NCBI RefSeq assembly: GCF_028583425.1
Contig: NC_072791.1
Coordinates: forward strand, 32,619,368-32,683,367
From: Eublepharis macularius
Lineage: Eukaryota > Chordata > Lepidosauria > Squamata > Eublepharidae
Direction: 5' to 3'
Length of the DNA: 64,000 nucleotides
Part shown: positions 1 to 10,129 of the stretch, piece after piece
How positions within the stretch are numbered: the first letter of the stretch is position 1
Layout of the letters: each line of letters opens with the position of its first letter
Notes under the pieces: model-generated
Seen by the model: only the letters and a program-made list of their open reading frames with translations
Databases searched by the model: none
What the model was told of the DNA's origin: nothing
Made by a program: the position numbers and the translations under genes

Positions 1-1172
1 TGCTAAGATCCATCCTACTTCAAAAGATGCACTGAAATGAGTGGAAGATGCACACGAGTACATTAGTGGTTGAGCTGACATGAATACATTAGTCTGTCCA
101 TCAAGTACATTTTAATCGCTCTAAGGAGCTCTCAGTGGCATACATGGTTGTCTTTTCCCCAACTTATCTCCACAACAAACCTGTGAGGTGGGTTGGGGTG
201 AAAGTGAGTGTGACTTCGGAATCCTAATCCTACATGATGGTGTAACACTGAATGCATTACTGCTATTAATTAATTAAGATGGCAGTTTATATTAGTGCTA
301 TTTCACAAACCCCGTTCAGTTGAGTAGGGCTTGCACAGGAGAATTTCCAAATGAGTTGTGTTCTTAGGCTATAGTCTTAGATGTCATCATGAGTTCTTGC
401 ATCTTCACCAAGCAGTTGGCTCCATTTCATCCAACTAAGGATAGCTACTTGCTTGTCAGCATGGAGAAATTACAGGTTGTTTTAGTGTTCCATTGGCCAA
501 AAGTACCTTATACCACTTTATATTGAGCCATGAAGTTGGGTTTCAGTGTAGGACCTGTTGACATGTTTATGAAGTGCACTGAATTTGATCATTTTTAATG
601 TTAGCATTCAACCCATTCAGATTCATAATATAAAACATACTATCTTATCAACCCATTTTCATTGAGCCTTAGAACAGTGGAAGACTCTGAATTCTTCAAA
701 GATTGCAAAAAAAAAAAACCCTTTTCTTTATGATATCTTCAGAAAGTCTAAGACTTGAATTTCCTGTGCTTTGGATTTACAATAAAGAATTGTTGATATT
801 CAGTTGTGGATATACATTTTAATTTATTAATACAATTTGCATTCCTCTTAATAGCCTCTTCTGCTGCTTGCACATGAAAACTAGACAAATGGAAACAAGG
901 CTCTAATAAAACTTTATTGGGATTCTCCATATGTGGGTGCTATGCCAGTGGACTGGATCATGCCCATAATTAAGGCAATGTTCACTGTTGTAGAATTCTG
1001 AACTTGGCAAATAATGCCACATCATTTAAAATGGGATAAAAAAATGAGTTTTTTTTTTAAATCTCACATAAGAAACTTTTCCAAATAAAAAAAAATTGCA
1101 AATGAAATCTTGCCATTATTTTTCCTGGCCGCTATTAGCTTATGAGGCAACTGTTTATAATCACAGTTATAA

Positions 1173-1568
1173 TTAAAAAAAAGTCCAGATAGCAGACGCT
1201 TTTAGAGGAACTGGGTTAGGGGAATGTGTGTGTATGTATTCCTTTATAAAGAAAGGAGATGTCTCAAATTTATTGTCATTGGGGTTGTACCGGAGTGTGA
1301 ATGTGCCTTTGTAAAAATAGTAGGATCTTTCACCACTGGGAAAATGGGTAATTTGTAAAATTGTCTCAGGATAAGAAAGAGAGACCAACACAACTAAGCT
1401 GGTTTCCAAGCCATTTATACAAGATGCCTGAATGTGAAAGCCATTCTTTTTGCTTGTGGAATGTTGGCAGAGAGATCCTGAAATTCCACATTGAGAAGCA
1501 GGCCAACTGAAGTAAAGTCTGGTTTCTACATCATAGCCTACAACTACAAACACTTCTCTAAGGAAAAG
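1173..1568 (-). other. Possible coding exon or decayed gene piece, unidentified
   Basis: The minus strand stays open for about 130 codons, ending in TAA at about 1173. Its 5' side is preceded by a good splice-acceptor-like tract (pyrimidines, then TTAG, near 1555). The translation is not low-complexity: it is rich in Cys, aromatic and beta-strand-like stretches, for example QITHFPSGERSYYFYKG. I do not recognise a family. It has no convincing donor and no nearby AATAAA after the stop. It may be a terminal exon, a decayed gene fragment or chance. The local AT-richness makes a 126-codon open frame unusual but not decisive. Confidence 0.2.
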
Positions 1569-2449
1569 GCAATATCGCTCTCTCCCTGTCTACCCCAAGT
1601 GTGCTTCATGAGTAATATGCTAGCAAAATGCTAATGCTCCACTGTGATGGAGAGGGTGGATCCAGATGGAGAAGTCATACATTCTCCTGCCAGTGAGGGC
1701 TCCCTCACAGTTAGGTGTAATTCTTTGTTTCTGATATGGATGAAACTATTACTGTTTACATACAAGAATGTTAGAAACTAGCTTTTACCTATATAGATAG
1801 ATACTGTGTGTTTTATCCAACCATTCCATTCAGCTCAGGATGGCCCATTCCATTGAGGCAGAGGATGTGCCATGCACTGATGGAACATACCACTAGTAGC
1901 AGCTGAGTAGGGTAGCTGGATACAGTTATTATAAGGGAGTAGGTATGGAGATTAACAAGCGTTTCTTAAAGTGCACGTGCTGTAGCTTTAATTCTGGGGT
2001 TCTGTAGCCTCAGATAGGATTAGCCACGTCACCAGAGGCTTCATTGAAGCTGAGCTCATTTTCCAGCATCCACAGTCCAGATGGTTCAGCATTCGCTTTA
2101 TAACCAGTTTGTATCCCAAGAGTGATTCTGTTATTTGAGTTGGGCGACTTTTGTTGTTTCTGATTTTTTTTTCCTGCACAAATTCGTACTAGTTCTGAAA
2201 CCAAACATTTTAAAAATCTTTGTATTCTTTTTAAAAATTGTGAAGGAACATAATGTTAAATATGCTAATGGGGGCATCTTTAAAGCTTTTGTAAAAATGA
2301 GGATTTCATTTCCAATAAAATTATAAGTGATGCTTCTGGTCTGATGTTTTAGATATAGAAGATAATGGTAATAGTGCTTGTATTTTTATTACTTTATCGT
2401 ACTGTAATATTAAATGACCTAGCACTGGTTTCTGCACCAGAATCCATCC

Positions 2450-2612
2450 CTGACATCTTCAGTCCCCCCCCCAAAAAAAAACAGAGAGGGGGGTCAGGTT
2501 GTAGATAATGTGAAAGATATGAGACCCTAGAAAGCTACTGCTCATTAGAACAGACAACACTGACATTGAAAAATCAATGGTCTGGTTCAGTATAGCTTCA
2601 TGAGTTCTTGTG
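2450..2612 (+). repeat. tRNA-type SINE, 3' part
   Basis: The text around 2575-2610 (AATGGTCTGGTTCAGTATAG, then CTTCATG) matches the 3' body of the tRNA-derived SINE common in squamates. The tRNA-like head is missing or degraded into the C/A-run at 2463-2480. Diverged, therefore old. Confidence 0.55.
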
Positions 2613-3897
2613 TTCACCACTAGTAATCAGTATTTATTTTATTTTCTGGCCCACATTTCTCATTGACGGATTATAAAAATTAGAAATGCAAAAAAAGTCA
2701 TGATATATCCAACATTGCATGTAATGAAAATATAGACCATACATGTAGCACCTGTATGAAGTCACTACACAAACTGTTGATCTGGGAATCCAAACTGGGA
2801 AAATCCTAATCTAAGGCTGAGATCTAGCTCAATGAAGTATCCAAGACTCTAGTCCCAGAGCTCTCTTCAGGCACAGAAGGGGAACCTGGATGTGAACAGC
2901 GGGCCTTGGGACTGGCATGCACTGTAAGGCCCCTGAGGTAGGCAGGTCTTACGACCTCCAAAAGATCCTATCGAAACAGCCTTGCTCAGATCTTGCAAAC
3001 TGAAGGGCATGGCTTCCTTTATGATTCAATCCATCTCATGCTGGGTCTTCCTCTTTTCCTCCTGCATTCAACTTTTTCTAAAATTACTTACTTTTCCAGC
3101 GAGTCTTGTCTTATCATAATGTGACCAAAGTACGATAGCCATTTTTCTACTTTCCCAAAATTCTTTGGTGGTGTGAGTGGAAAATGCAGTGGAAAGTCAG
3201 CTAACTTCTAATTTCAAGCAAACTTCTAATTTCAAGCAAAACTTTTATTTTCTGGAACAGAAGTTCCCCAACGCCATCACAACCACAAAAAATAATAATC
3301 TTTAATAGCCAATGACAAGTAGTATGCTAAAAGGGCCATTCACAAATACGTTCTATTAAGGCTTGCATCTTGGTTAACTCTCTGCATAGCCCATAAAGCT
3401 AGGTTAATGATGACTAGTTAAGAGTTAGCTGCTTCTTATGGGATGTAACTGTGACTGTAAGGCCTCTGAGGTAGGCAGATTGGGTCAGAGGCCAAAATCC
3501 CTTCGATTGTTCAAGGGGGAGATGGTCTTAGTATTGTGTGTTTTCAATTCACAATCTGATTATCAATATTCGATTCCAGTCTTGTCTAGTTAAATAATAT
3601 TAATAATACGCTCCAATAGTCTACTTTTCAGGGACAATCGTTATTTCCCCATCCTTGTACCAGATAAAGCCACTGTTCCTATTTTATCCCTATTTTTGCC
3701 TTTTCAGAATGATCTGTTAAAAAATATTTGTTAGAGTGAACAGGGAATGGATGTATCATTCATGTTTACAGTGCACATGTGGGTAAATGCATGCATATGA
3801 CTGCACAAAGCAATACACAGTCTGTCATTTGACACACTACAGCTGCTGCCACAATATATTTTGAATTGTTAATATTTTCCCCAAGTATATATATAAC

Positions 3898-4541
3898 CAG
3901 GGGTCATTTTGTAGAAAAAGAACTGCAGGAACTCATTAGCATAACTTATTAGCATATCTCATTAGCATTTGCCACACACCCTGACATCACCAGAAGTGTG
4001 TCAGAAGGCAACACCCACCCCTCAGGCCCATTTCCCCAAAAATCTCCAGGAATTTCCTGAAAATAAAACAGAATGAACTCAAAGCAGCTTACCCTCCTCT
4101 GCAGAGCCAGCCCCAGCAGCCCTACTTGCACAGACACACTCATTCATTCACTCACTAGTCACAAATGAAAATAAAGCAGCAGAATGAGTTTAAAGCAGCT
4201 TACCCTCCTTTGGAGATCCAGGCCCAGCAGCCCAGTTTGCACACACGCACGCACGCACACACTCACTCTCAAAACTCAAATCAGCAGAATGAATTGAAGC
4301 AGCTTACCCTCCTCCTTTGGAGATCCAGGCCCAGTATCCCAGCTTGCACGCACTCACTCACTCACTCACGAGTCATGAATGAAAATAAAGCAGCAGAATG
4401 AATTGAAGCACCTTACCCTCCTTTGGAGGGGAGGCAGAGGGGAGGAAAAGGAATCACGTGGGTGGGGCCAAAACCCACGTGACCACTTTTCAGCTCTACA
4501 GGAACGCTGCTCCGGCGCGCTCCCCCTCCAAATGAGCCCTG
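3898..4541. mobile_element. hAT-type MITE with internal tandem repeats
   Basis: The ends read CAGGGGTCATTTTG and, at the far side, AAATGAGCCCTG, an imperfect terminal inverted repeat with hAT-like CAGGG termini. The flanks are an exact 8-bp duplication, tatataac, at 3890-3897 and 4542-4549. Inside are three to four tandem units of about 100 bp (about 4060-4430), each carrying AATAAAGCAGCAGAATGA, then a CAGCTTACCCTCCT segment, then a short ACTC/CACG microsatellite. The element has no transposase frame and must have been moved by an enzyme supplied elsewhere. Open frames across it are repeat artefacts. Confidence 0.85.
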
Positions 4542-4610
4542 TATATAACCCAAAGAACCATTATCACCTTTAATCTGTGGGGGATAGGCTATTGCACTAG
4601 TGGTCAAGAA

Positions 4611-4973
4611 CAGTGATGGGCACGAACTGAAATATGAACCATAATTCAGCACGAATCAGGTTGGTTCATCAGAGCTCGTTTTTGATGAACCACCACAAAC
4701 TTTAGGCTGGTTCGTATGGTTCATTTTTTGGTTCATCACTGCAGACAGCCTGTCACTGATCAATAAGATTCCTAGGCAACAGGGGATGGACTTCCTGCAG
4801 ACCTTCTGCTGACCCGGAAGTGGCGATTTGCTTGCCCAGAAGTCATATTTTCACAAACCAAAACGAGCCGATTCGTGAACCAGGGCAGGTTCATGAAAGT
4901 TCATGGTTGGTGAAATGTGACCAAACCATGAACCACACAGTTCATTTTTTTTCCTGGTTCATGCCCATCTCTA
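4611..4973. mobile_element. hAT-type MITE
   Basis: Starts CAGTGATGGGCACGAAC and ends GTTCATGCCCATCTCTA, an inverted repeat of about 16 bp. The 8-bp duplication gtcaagaa is present at 4603-4610 and 4974-4981. The interior repeats the words GGTTCAT and GAACC in both orientations, so the whole element can fold on itself. Non-autonomous, no coding capacity. It lies only 61 bp from the previous MITE's target duplication. Confidence 0.85.
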
Positions 4974-4989
4974 GTCAAGAACCTTCAAA

Positions 4990-5759
4990 AATAGGGCTCA
5001 TGAAGTCATCCTTGGTATGAGAAGAGTGGGATATTACAAACATGTGGCTGATTTCATCTGTGAAACACTGGTTGCAAATGCTGATAAACCTTTCTTGTTT
5101 GTCTACATGATAGTGAGAACAATGCTGAATTCTTTTGCAGTGGAATGTTGCTCTATGAAGGTTTATGAGAGTAAATTCGGAATGCTGTAAAGCTTTCAAT
5201 CTTACAGCATTTATCGAGGCACTAAATGAAACTATCCGATGATCATTTTTTCTTTCTTTCTTCCCAGTTTATACATATGCGTGACTCTGATCAAATGTGC
5301 TCTGCCAACTTGACATTCATTGGGATACGTTATGTTTACAAGCTATTCCTGATGTTGATAAGGATCTTTAGTGGTTTCAAAGACAAATGAACATCTTGGT
5401 TACTAGCTACAAGTGCCACCCTGTGCAGCGGTGTCTCCTGTACAGCACAGCAAACAGATTAACTCTGAATCATGCATGTGATTGCTGAAAGATTGCGTTA
5501 AGTCCAGATGGAGATGCAGAATCAGGTGTTCCAATTAAGCTCCCACATGGCATATTATTGCTAATTTATATCCCATGGCAAAAAGGTATAAAGCAAAATG
5601 CTTCTAAAGATAGACTTGTAGAGTTGGTTTAAGCTCTATAAATAGGAATGGATGATTAACAAAGGCTCCAGGAATACTTAGTCTGATTTCACAACAGGAA
5701 TAGTTAATTTGTAAGCAGCTGTAGTAGCTAAAAGACTGAGTTGTGGACCCGGAAGTTAC
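4990..5759. other. Unassigned intergenic DNA
   Basis: I see no gene, RNA or clear repeat. AT-rich with ordinary short open frames only. Confidence 0.5.
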
Positions 5760-5761
5760 AT

Positions 5762-5924
5762 AAAGGTGAGCCAGGCCACTGGTCTGTCCAGACTGATAAG
5801 AGTTCTCCAGGGGTCTTTCACATCACCTGCTACTTAATCCTAATTGGAGATACCAGGGATTGAACCTGGGACCTTCTACCTACAAAGCAAGTACTCTACC
5901 ACTAAACTATGGCACCTCCCCAAG
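5762..5924 (-). repeat. tRNA-derived SINE (minus strand)
   Basis: Read on the minus strand from about 5924, the head GGGGAGGTGCCATAGTTTAG leads into GTGGTAGAGTA (box A-like) and GGTTCAATCCCTGG (box B), the Pol III promoter of a tRNA-derived SINE. The body then continues to about 5762 with CCAGTGGCCTGGCTCACC. Several mismatches to the other copies suggest moderate age. Confidence 0.8.
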
Positions 5925-6597
5925 TGCCCTATGCAAATGCCTCAGGCAAAGTGCTGACTCTTTTGCAGTCTCAATTGTGCCATGCCCATACGACTGCAAA
6001 AATGAAATCCCATTGACCTACCTTACAGGATTGTTATAAAGGTTTAGATCCAAAACCGCTCTTCAGTGCGCAATAGAGCAATTCCACTTGCATGGGGAGG
6101 GGGTGACTTTCATATATTCTCCATTTCCTCTGCAGTCCTTGTGGCACATTCTGTTGTCAAGGTCTGTCAACCCTCAGGATACATGTTTGAAAGGATTTAA
6201 AGGGCTGCCTTTAACCACTCTAAAGTACAATAGGAATGATTGGGGGTAGGGGAGGAAAACTGCTAAATGAGTCACAATTTTGCACCAGTGTAACAGAAAT
6301 TCTGTGCCAAGAAAAGCCGGCGAAAGGCTGTTCCCTCACTGGAGGCTTGACTGGAGCAGGTTCCAGGCTTTCGTGGGCCCCCTTTCCCCTCTGGTACAGT
6401 CCCTTTCTCCACTAACCACACCCCCTTCTGTTTGACCCCTGCCTATTTCACTGTATCTTTTCTTCTTTACCCTCCACCCTTTCCGTATCAGTTTGCTTTT
6501 TTTGGTAAAGAGTTGAGTTTGTCAACTGCAGTATGTTTAAAATTCCACAGAAACCATCCAAGATACTTAAAGGGGGGAAAGGAGCCTTTGTTCCTTC

Positions 6598-6800
6598 ATC
6601 AGAAAGAGTCCAGTAGCACCTTTAAGACTAACCAATTTTATTGTAGCATAAGCTTTCGAGAATCAAGTTCTCTTCGTCAGATGCATGATACAAACTGGTC
6701 CAGTTTGTATCATGCATCTGACGAAGAGAACTTGATTCTCGAAAGCTTATGCTACAATAAAATTGGTTAGTCTTAAAGGTGCTACTGGACTCTTTCTGAT
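6598..6800. repeat. 203-bp perfect palindrome of a dispersed repeat
   Basis: Two 101-bp arms (6598-6698 and 6700-6800) are exact reverse complements around a single base at 6699. Each arm is one unit of the dispersed family that carries AAAGGTGCTACTGGACTC, AAGCTTATGCTACAATAAA and GTCAGATGCATGA. Just past the right arm (6801-6838) the family's outer segment, CAGACTAACACGGCTAACTC, follows once. Perfect arms imply a recent origin or gene-conversion between arms. Confidence 0.9.
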
Positions 6801-6924
6801 TTTGCTACTACAGACTAACACGGCTAACTCCTCTGGATCTTCGTTCCTTCATAACTCCCATTCTGATTCACAAGATACTCACAGCTGAGGAACAATTTCC
6901 ACCCCTCTTTATGATAATCCTCTT

Positions 6925-6992
6925 TATGTAATCCACCTTGCATCTCAGTAAGGCAGACTACAAATGATATAAATAAAATAAATAAATAATAA
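6925..6992 (+). repeat. L2/CR1-type LINE 3' tail
   Basis: ATCCACCTTGCATCTCAGTAAGGCAGACTACAAAT followed by a TAAATAAA-rich tail is the 3' end seen on many reptile L2-like elements; similar tails recur near 10950, 34070 and 36515. Only the tail is recognisable. Confidence 0.45.
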
Positions 6993-7059
6993 ACTATATT
7001 ACTTTTCATTGTACTGTTACTGTTACTATTAGTTTTCATTATAAACACTTCTTCCATTT

Positions 7060-7930
7060 TAACTCATCATTAGTCTTTAAATTACTGTTCTCGGTTGTAC
7101 CTCTTACAGTTGTACCTCTTATATCCCTGTAGATATGTGAAGACAATCTTATGGTGGGGAGGAATTGAAGCTTGGTGAGAATTGCTGTGGAGTGTAATTG
7201 TTTTATGACTGCTTGCTTTTATGGCCTCTGATCTGCAACAACCGGAAGCCTGAATCTCTGCCCTTTACTGCAGCTGGAGATTCTTGGTGAAGTTGAAGGT
7301 GGCAAAAGAACAGTTGTTAGTAGGGAGGCCTGGTTGCTTGCCAAATCTCCCACCATCAGCCTCAGCCAGGGAAACTGGAGGGACAAAAAGAGCAGGGGGC
7401 AGAACAGTATCCTGCAATGCCGCAACCGTACTTATGTGTAGCCAGAAGTGATTTCACCGTTTTGTGGGACATTCTAGGATTTCCCTGAAATTCTATTGAT
7501 TTTTCCATAGGTTAACCAGCCAGAACTGGAGTCACAGCCTTGCAGGACACTGTTTGGACACACACACCCTCCCCAGTCTCCTGGGAGCCTAACTGTTAGT
7601 CTTTATGGAGCCACTGGATTTTAGTTTTTATAAAACAGAAGGAACACAATCATTTCACAGCAGGGGCATTAAGTTTATGCCTATGGGTGGGAGCCTGGGA
7701 AGCCCTCATGCCTCACCTCACTAATTACTGATGCTGGCTCTGGTCTAGACAGCCATTTTCCCTCAGGGATTTTCTATTGTTGGATTTCCTGTTTTGGGCA
7801 GGGAGACAGGATAAAGTGGCTTATAAAACCCCTTGCAACTCCAGGACATGATGGCCGTGGAGCTCATTTTCATCCTAAATCTCACAAAAGACACAATGAC
7901 TACTTAAGTCTTCAATGACTACTTAAATCT
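7060..7930. other. Unassigned intergenic DNA
   Basis: No gene or known repeat recognised. Open frames here are short and lack domain signatures. Confidence 0.45.
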
Positions 7931-7941
7931 ATTGTTGAGGC

Positions 7942-8313
7942 CAGGGCCGGCTCCAGTGTTGCCGGCACCCGAGGCAGCTTAATGCTGCCTCTGTGAGCAC
8001 GCGCGCGCGCATGCGTGAACACTGGACTGCGTGATGATGTCACTGCACGTGACATCATCACGCAGGGGCTGCACGTGCACGGGGAGTGTTCCAGCCCTCC
8101 CATTCAGTTGCTCTGCGGGCCAGGAGCAGCTGGCCAGCCTGGCTGCCGGCTGTGCCTGGCCTGCAGAGCAACTGAATGGGAGGCTGCCTGCTCAGCTGGC
8201 GGCGGTGGTGGCAGCTCCATGGTGCGCGCCCCTGCCCCCGGGTTGGCACCTCTCTGGCACCTTAGTGCCCTGAGGCGGCCACCTCACTGGCCTCAATGGA
8301 CGGCCCGGCCCTG
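7942..8313. mobile_element. GC-rich hAT-type MITE
   Basis: Begins CAGGGCCGGCTCC and ends GGCCCGGCCCTG, with an exact 8-bp duplication gttgaggc at 7934-7941 and 8314-8321. The interior is a set of nested inverted repeats, for example CTCCCATTCAGTTGCTCTGC and its complement around 8150-8195, and TGATGTCACTGCACGTGACATCA near 8035-8060. It includes an alternating GC/CA tract at 8000-8015. Open frames in both strands are by-products of base composition. Non-autonomous. Confidence 0.88.
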
Positions 8314-8321
8314 GTTGAGGC

Positions 8322-8957
8322 TACTTGGCAACCAATAATTTTAAACTGATTTTTAAAGCTCTGTAAGCTGTGTTGGGTGCCAGTATTGGTAGAAACATGA
8401 GACATAAATGCTCTAAATTTGTCTCTCCCATTTTGTTGAACTTGTGAGCACTTCTGGAATTCTGAAAACCAGAAGTGGATGTCACCACAAAATAGCTGCC
8501 ACAGAGAGAAATCAGCAAATGGCTGCCACAGGTTATTGGGATAAATCACAAAATGTAGGGAAGTGGCAAACCAAGCAGCCTCCTATGATGGAGGCAGAGC
8601 TTTCTGAAGGGCTGCTTCCTTCAGACTCTTCTGAAGCACCTCTTCCGAAGCACCCCTTGCTCTAATGAGGTGAAGAGAAGCCATGTCTGGTTATTTGCTT
8701 TGAAGAAGAGATGTTTTGTAGAAGAATTAAATAGACACCAGTAAACCTATTGGGAGTTCTGAGGCACCCACAAGCACTTCATTGGGGATCACTGTTCTAA
8801 ATAAATTAAAATTATCAGTGGTATTCCATTGTGATACACTCATAGGAGAAGGCCAAATTTCTTCCCAGTTGAAGTGGATATATTCTTAACATACGCGTGG
8901 CAAATGCCTGGTTAATCCTGAAACTCTAAGGCTGGCACAGTCGTAGATAATGTTAGG
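8322..8957. other. Unassigned intergenic DNA
   Basis: Nothing firmly recognisable. Parts around 8440-8660 look like old repeat material, but I cannot name a family. Confidence 0.4.
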
Positions 8958-9404
8958 GTCTGGTTACATGAGCACTAAACTCATGTGTGATTGGGGGAAA
9001 CTCCAACTTGAGTTTAACATTTAAGCACACTCACTTTCAAAATGGAGGAAAGGAAAAGGGCTCTGGTGTGGTCTGTCCCTGCTTTCCACCAGTGCACATT
9101 CACAGGCAGAAAAGAGCCACGGAGGGCGGGCTTTTTCCTCTTTCTCGCTTTTTCTTGTGTTTGCCCAGGAGTTGCATGGAACAGGCAGCAAGATAAAATG
9201 TCAGCTCACATGGCTCTTCTTAATCTGCAGAAGTGTGTTGAATGGAAAGCAGGGACAGATAAAGCCTCTCAGGCCTCTTCGTGCACAGATGGGAGCCCTT
9301 TTCCATTCCCCCAAACCATTTTGTAGGTGAATGCAATCACACATTAAACTCAAGCTGAGTTGAAGTTTCCCCCAATCACAAGTTTAGTGCACATGTAACC
9401 ACAC
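8958..9404. mobile_element. Long-TIR MITE of unknown superfamily
   Basis: The left end GTCTGGTTACATGAGCACTA pairs with the right end TAGTGCACATGTAACCACAC, and the inverted match continues inward through GATTGGGGGAAACT and CTTGAGTTTAA for about 60 bp with small gaps. Inner arms also pair around GGAAAGCAGGGACAG. I cannot find a convincing target duplication, so the superfamily is open. Confidence 0.7.
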
Positions 9405-9904
9405 TCTTCGGTGAGGATATAGTACTTGGAAAAGTACATGGGCTTAGAAAAAGGCAATAAAGATGAATGGAATTCCTTAAAGGGAAGACGCAACAAATTC
9501 TTCTCTGACTCTGATGGAGCAACTGTTTCAACACCCACAGGCCATTTTTGCACGATGTCACAGGGCAGGCATGCGTTGAAAATCAAGCTGATTTTCAGCA
9601 GAGTGAATACCTAGCTCCTTTCCTCTGCATTCATAGGCATTAAAACAAGTCTGACATACAGGAAAACACCTTCAGGCAACTGGGTGTTTGATCATTTGGA
9701 AAGGGCCAGCCTTTTGGACAAATAAAATGGCTTCCTACCTTTGCGAACACAAATAAGTAAACAGCAGCCCGAATTATTATATTTGGCAAATCCACATTGT
9801 TAAATTATTGCCAAAGAGTTCTTCTGGTTATTCATGAATAATTCCAAGTAATGCACTCATCTGTAGAATATAATCTGTGCACCGCAGCGCCAAACTGATG
9901 CTTA

Positions 9905-10128
9905 CATAATAATAATTAAGTGCTGTCAAGTCACAACTAACTTATGACCGCCCTACATGGGATTTTCAAGGCAAGAGATGAGCAGAGGTGGTTTGCCATT
10001 GTCTTCCTCTGAAGAGCAACTGTGGTTTTCCTTGGTGGTCTCCCACTCAAGTACTAACCATGACCAACCCTGCCTAGCTTCTAAGCTCTGATGAGCTCAG
10101 GCTAGTCAGAACTATTCAGGCTGCTGAT
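9905..10128 (-). repeat. 5S rRNA-derived SINE (minus strand)
   Basis: Read on the minus strand, about 10115 to 10040 matches the 3' half of 5S rRNA including its internal promoter: CTTAGAAGCTAGGCAGGGTT, GGTTAGTACTTG and GTGGGAGACCACC. The SINE body follows (GCAATGGCAAACCACCTC-like, then the TTGAAAATCCC segment), ending near 9905 in an AATAATAATTA-type tail. This places it in the SINE3 / 5S-SINE class of amniotes. The copy is diverged. Confidence 0.85.
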
Positions 10129-10129
10129 G

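Larger units (their letters stand above)
1..3889. other. Intergenic AT-rich DNA, no recognised gene
   Basis: No splice-supported gene is recognisable here. The stretch is AT-rich, with scattered homopolymers (A-run near 708, T-run near 1050, C/A-run near 2465). A 3' SINE remnant lies at about 2450-2612 and a possible minus-strand coding segment at 1173-1568; both are listed separately. In mammals FBLN5 lies just upstream of TC2N, so its 3' end could be near, but I see no fibulin coding sequence. Confidence 0.5.

Noticed and set aside
1-2340. FBLN5 3' end
   Set aside because: Expected from mammalian gene order, but no fibulin-type coding sequence is visible; AATAAA words near 2315 are not enough.
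4165-4652. Small frames in 4.1-4.6 kb as genes
   Set aside because: They run through the tandem units of the hAT MITE and copy each other.
5762-5924. tRNA gene
   Set aside because: The A and B boxes are those of a SINE head; no complete cloverleaf, and the SINE body follows. The same holds for 26985 and 32029.
8015-8338. Overlapping frames at 8.0-8.3 kb as genes
   Set aside because: They lie entirely within the GC-rich MITE and occur on both strands because of its inverted repeats.
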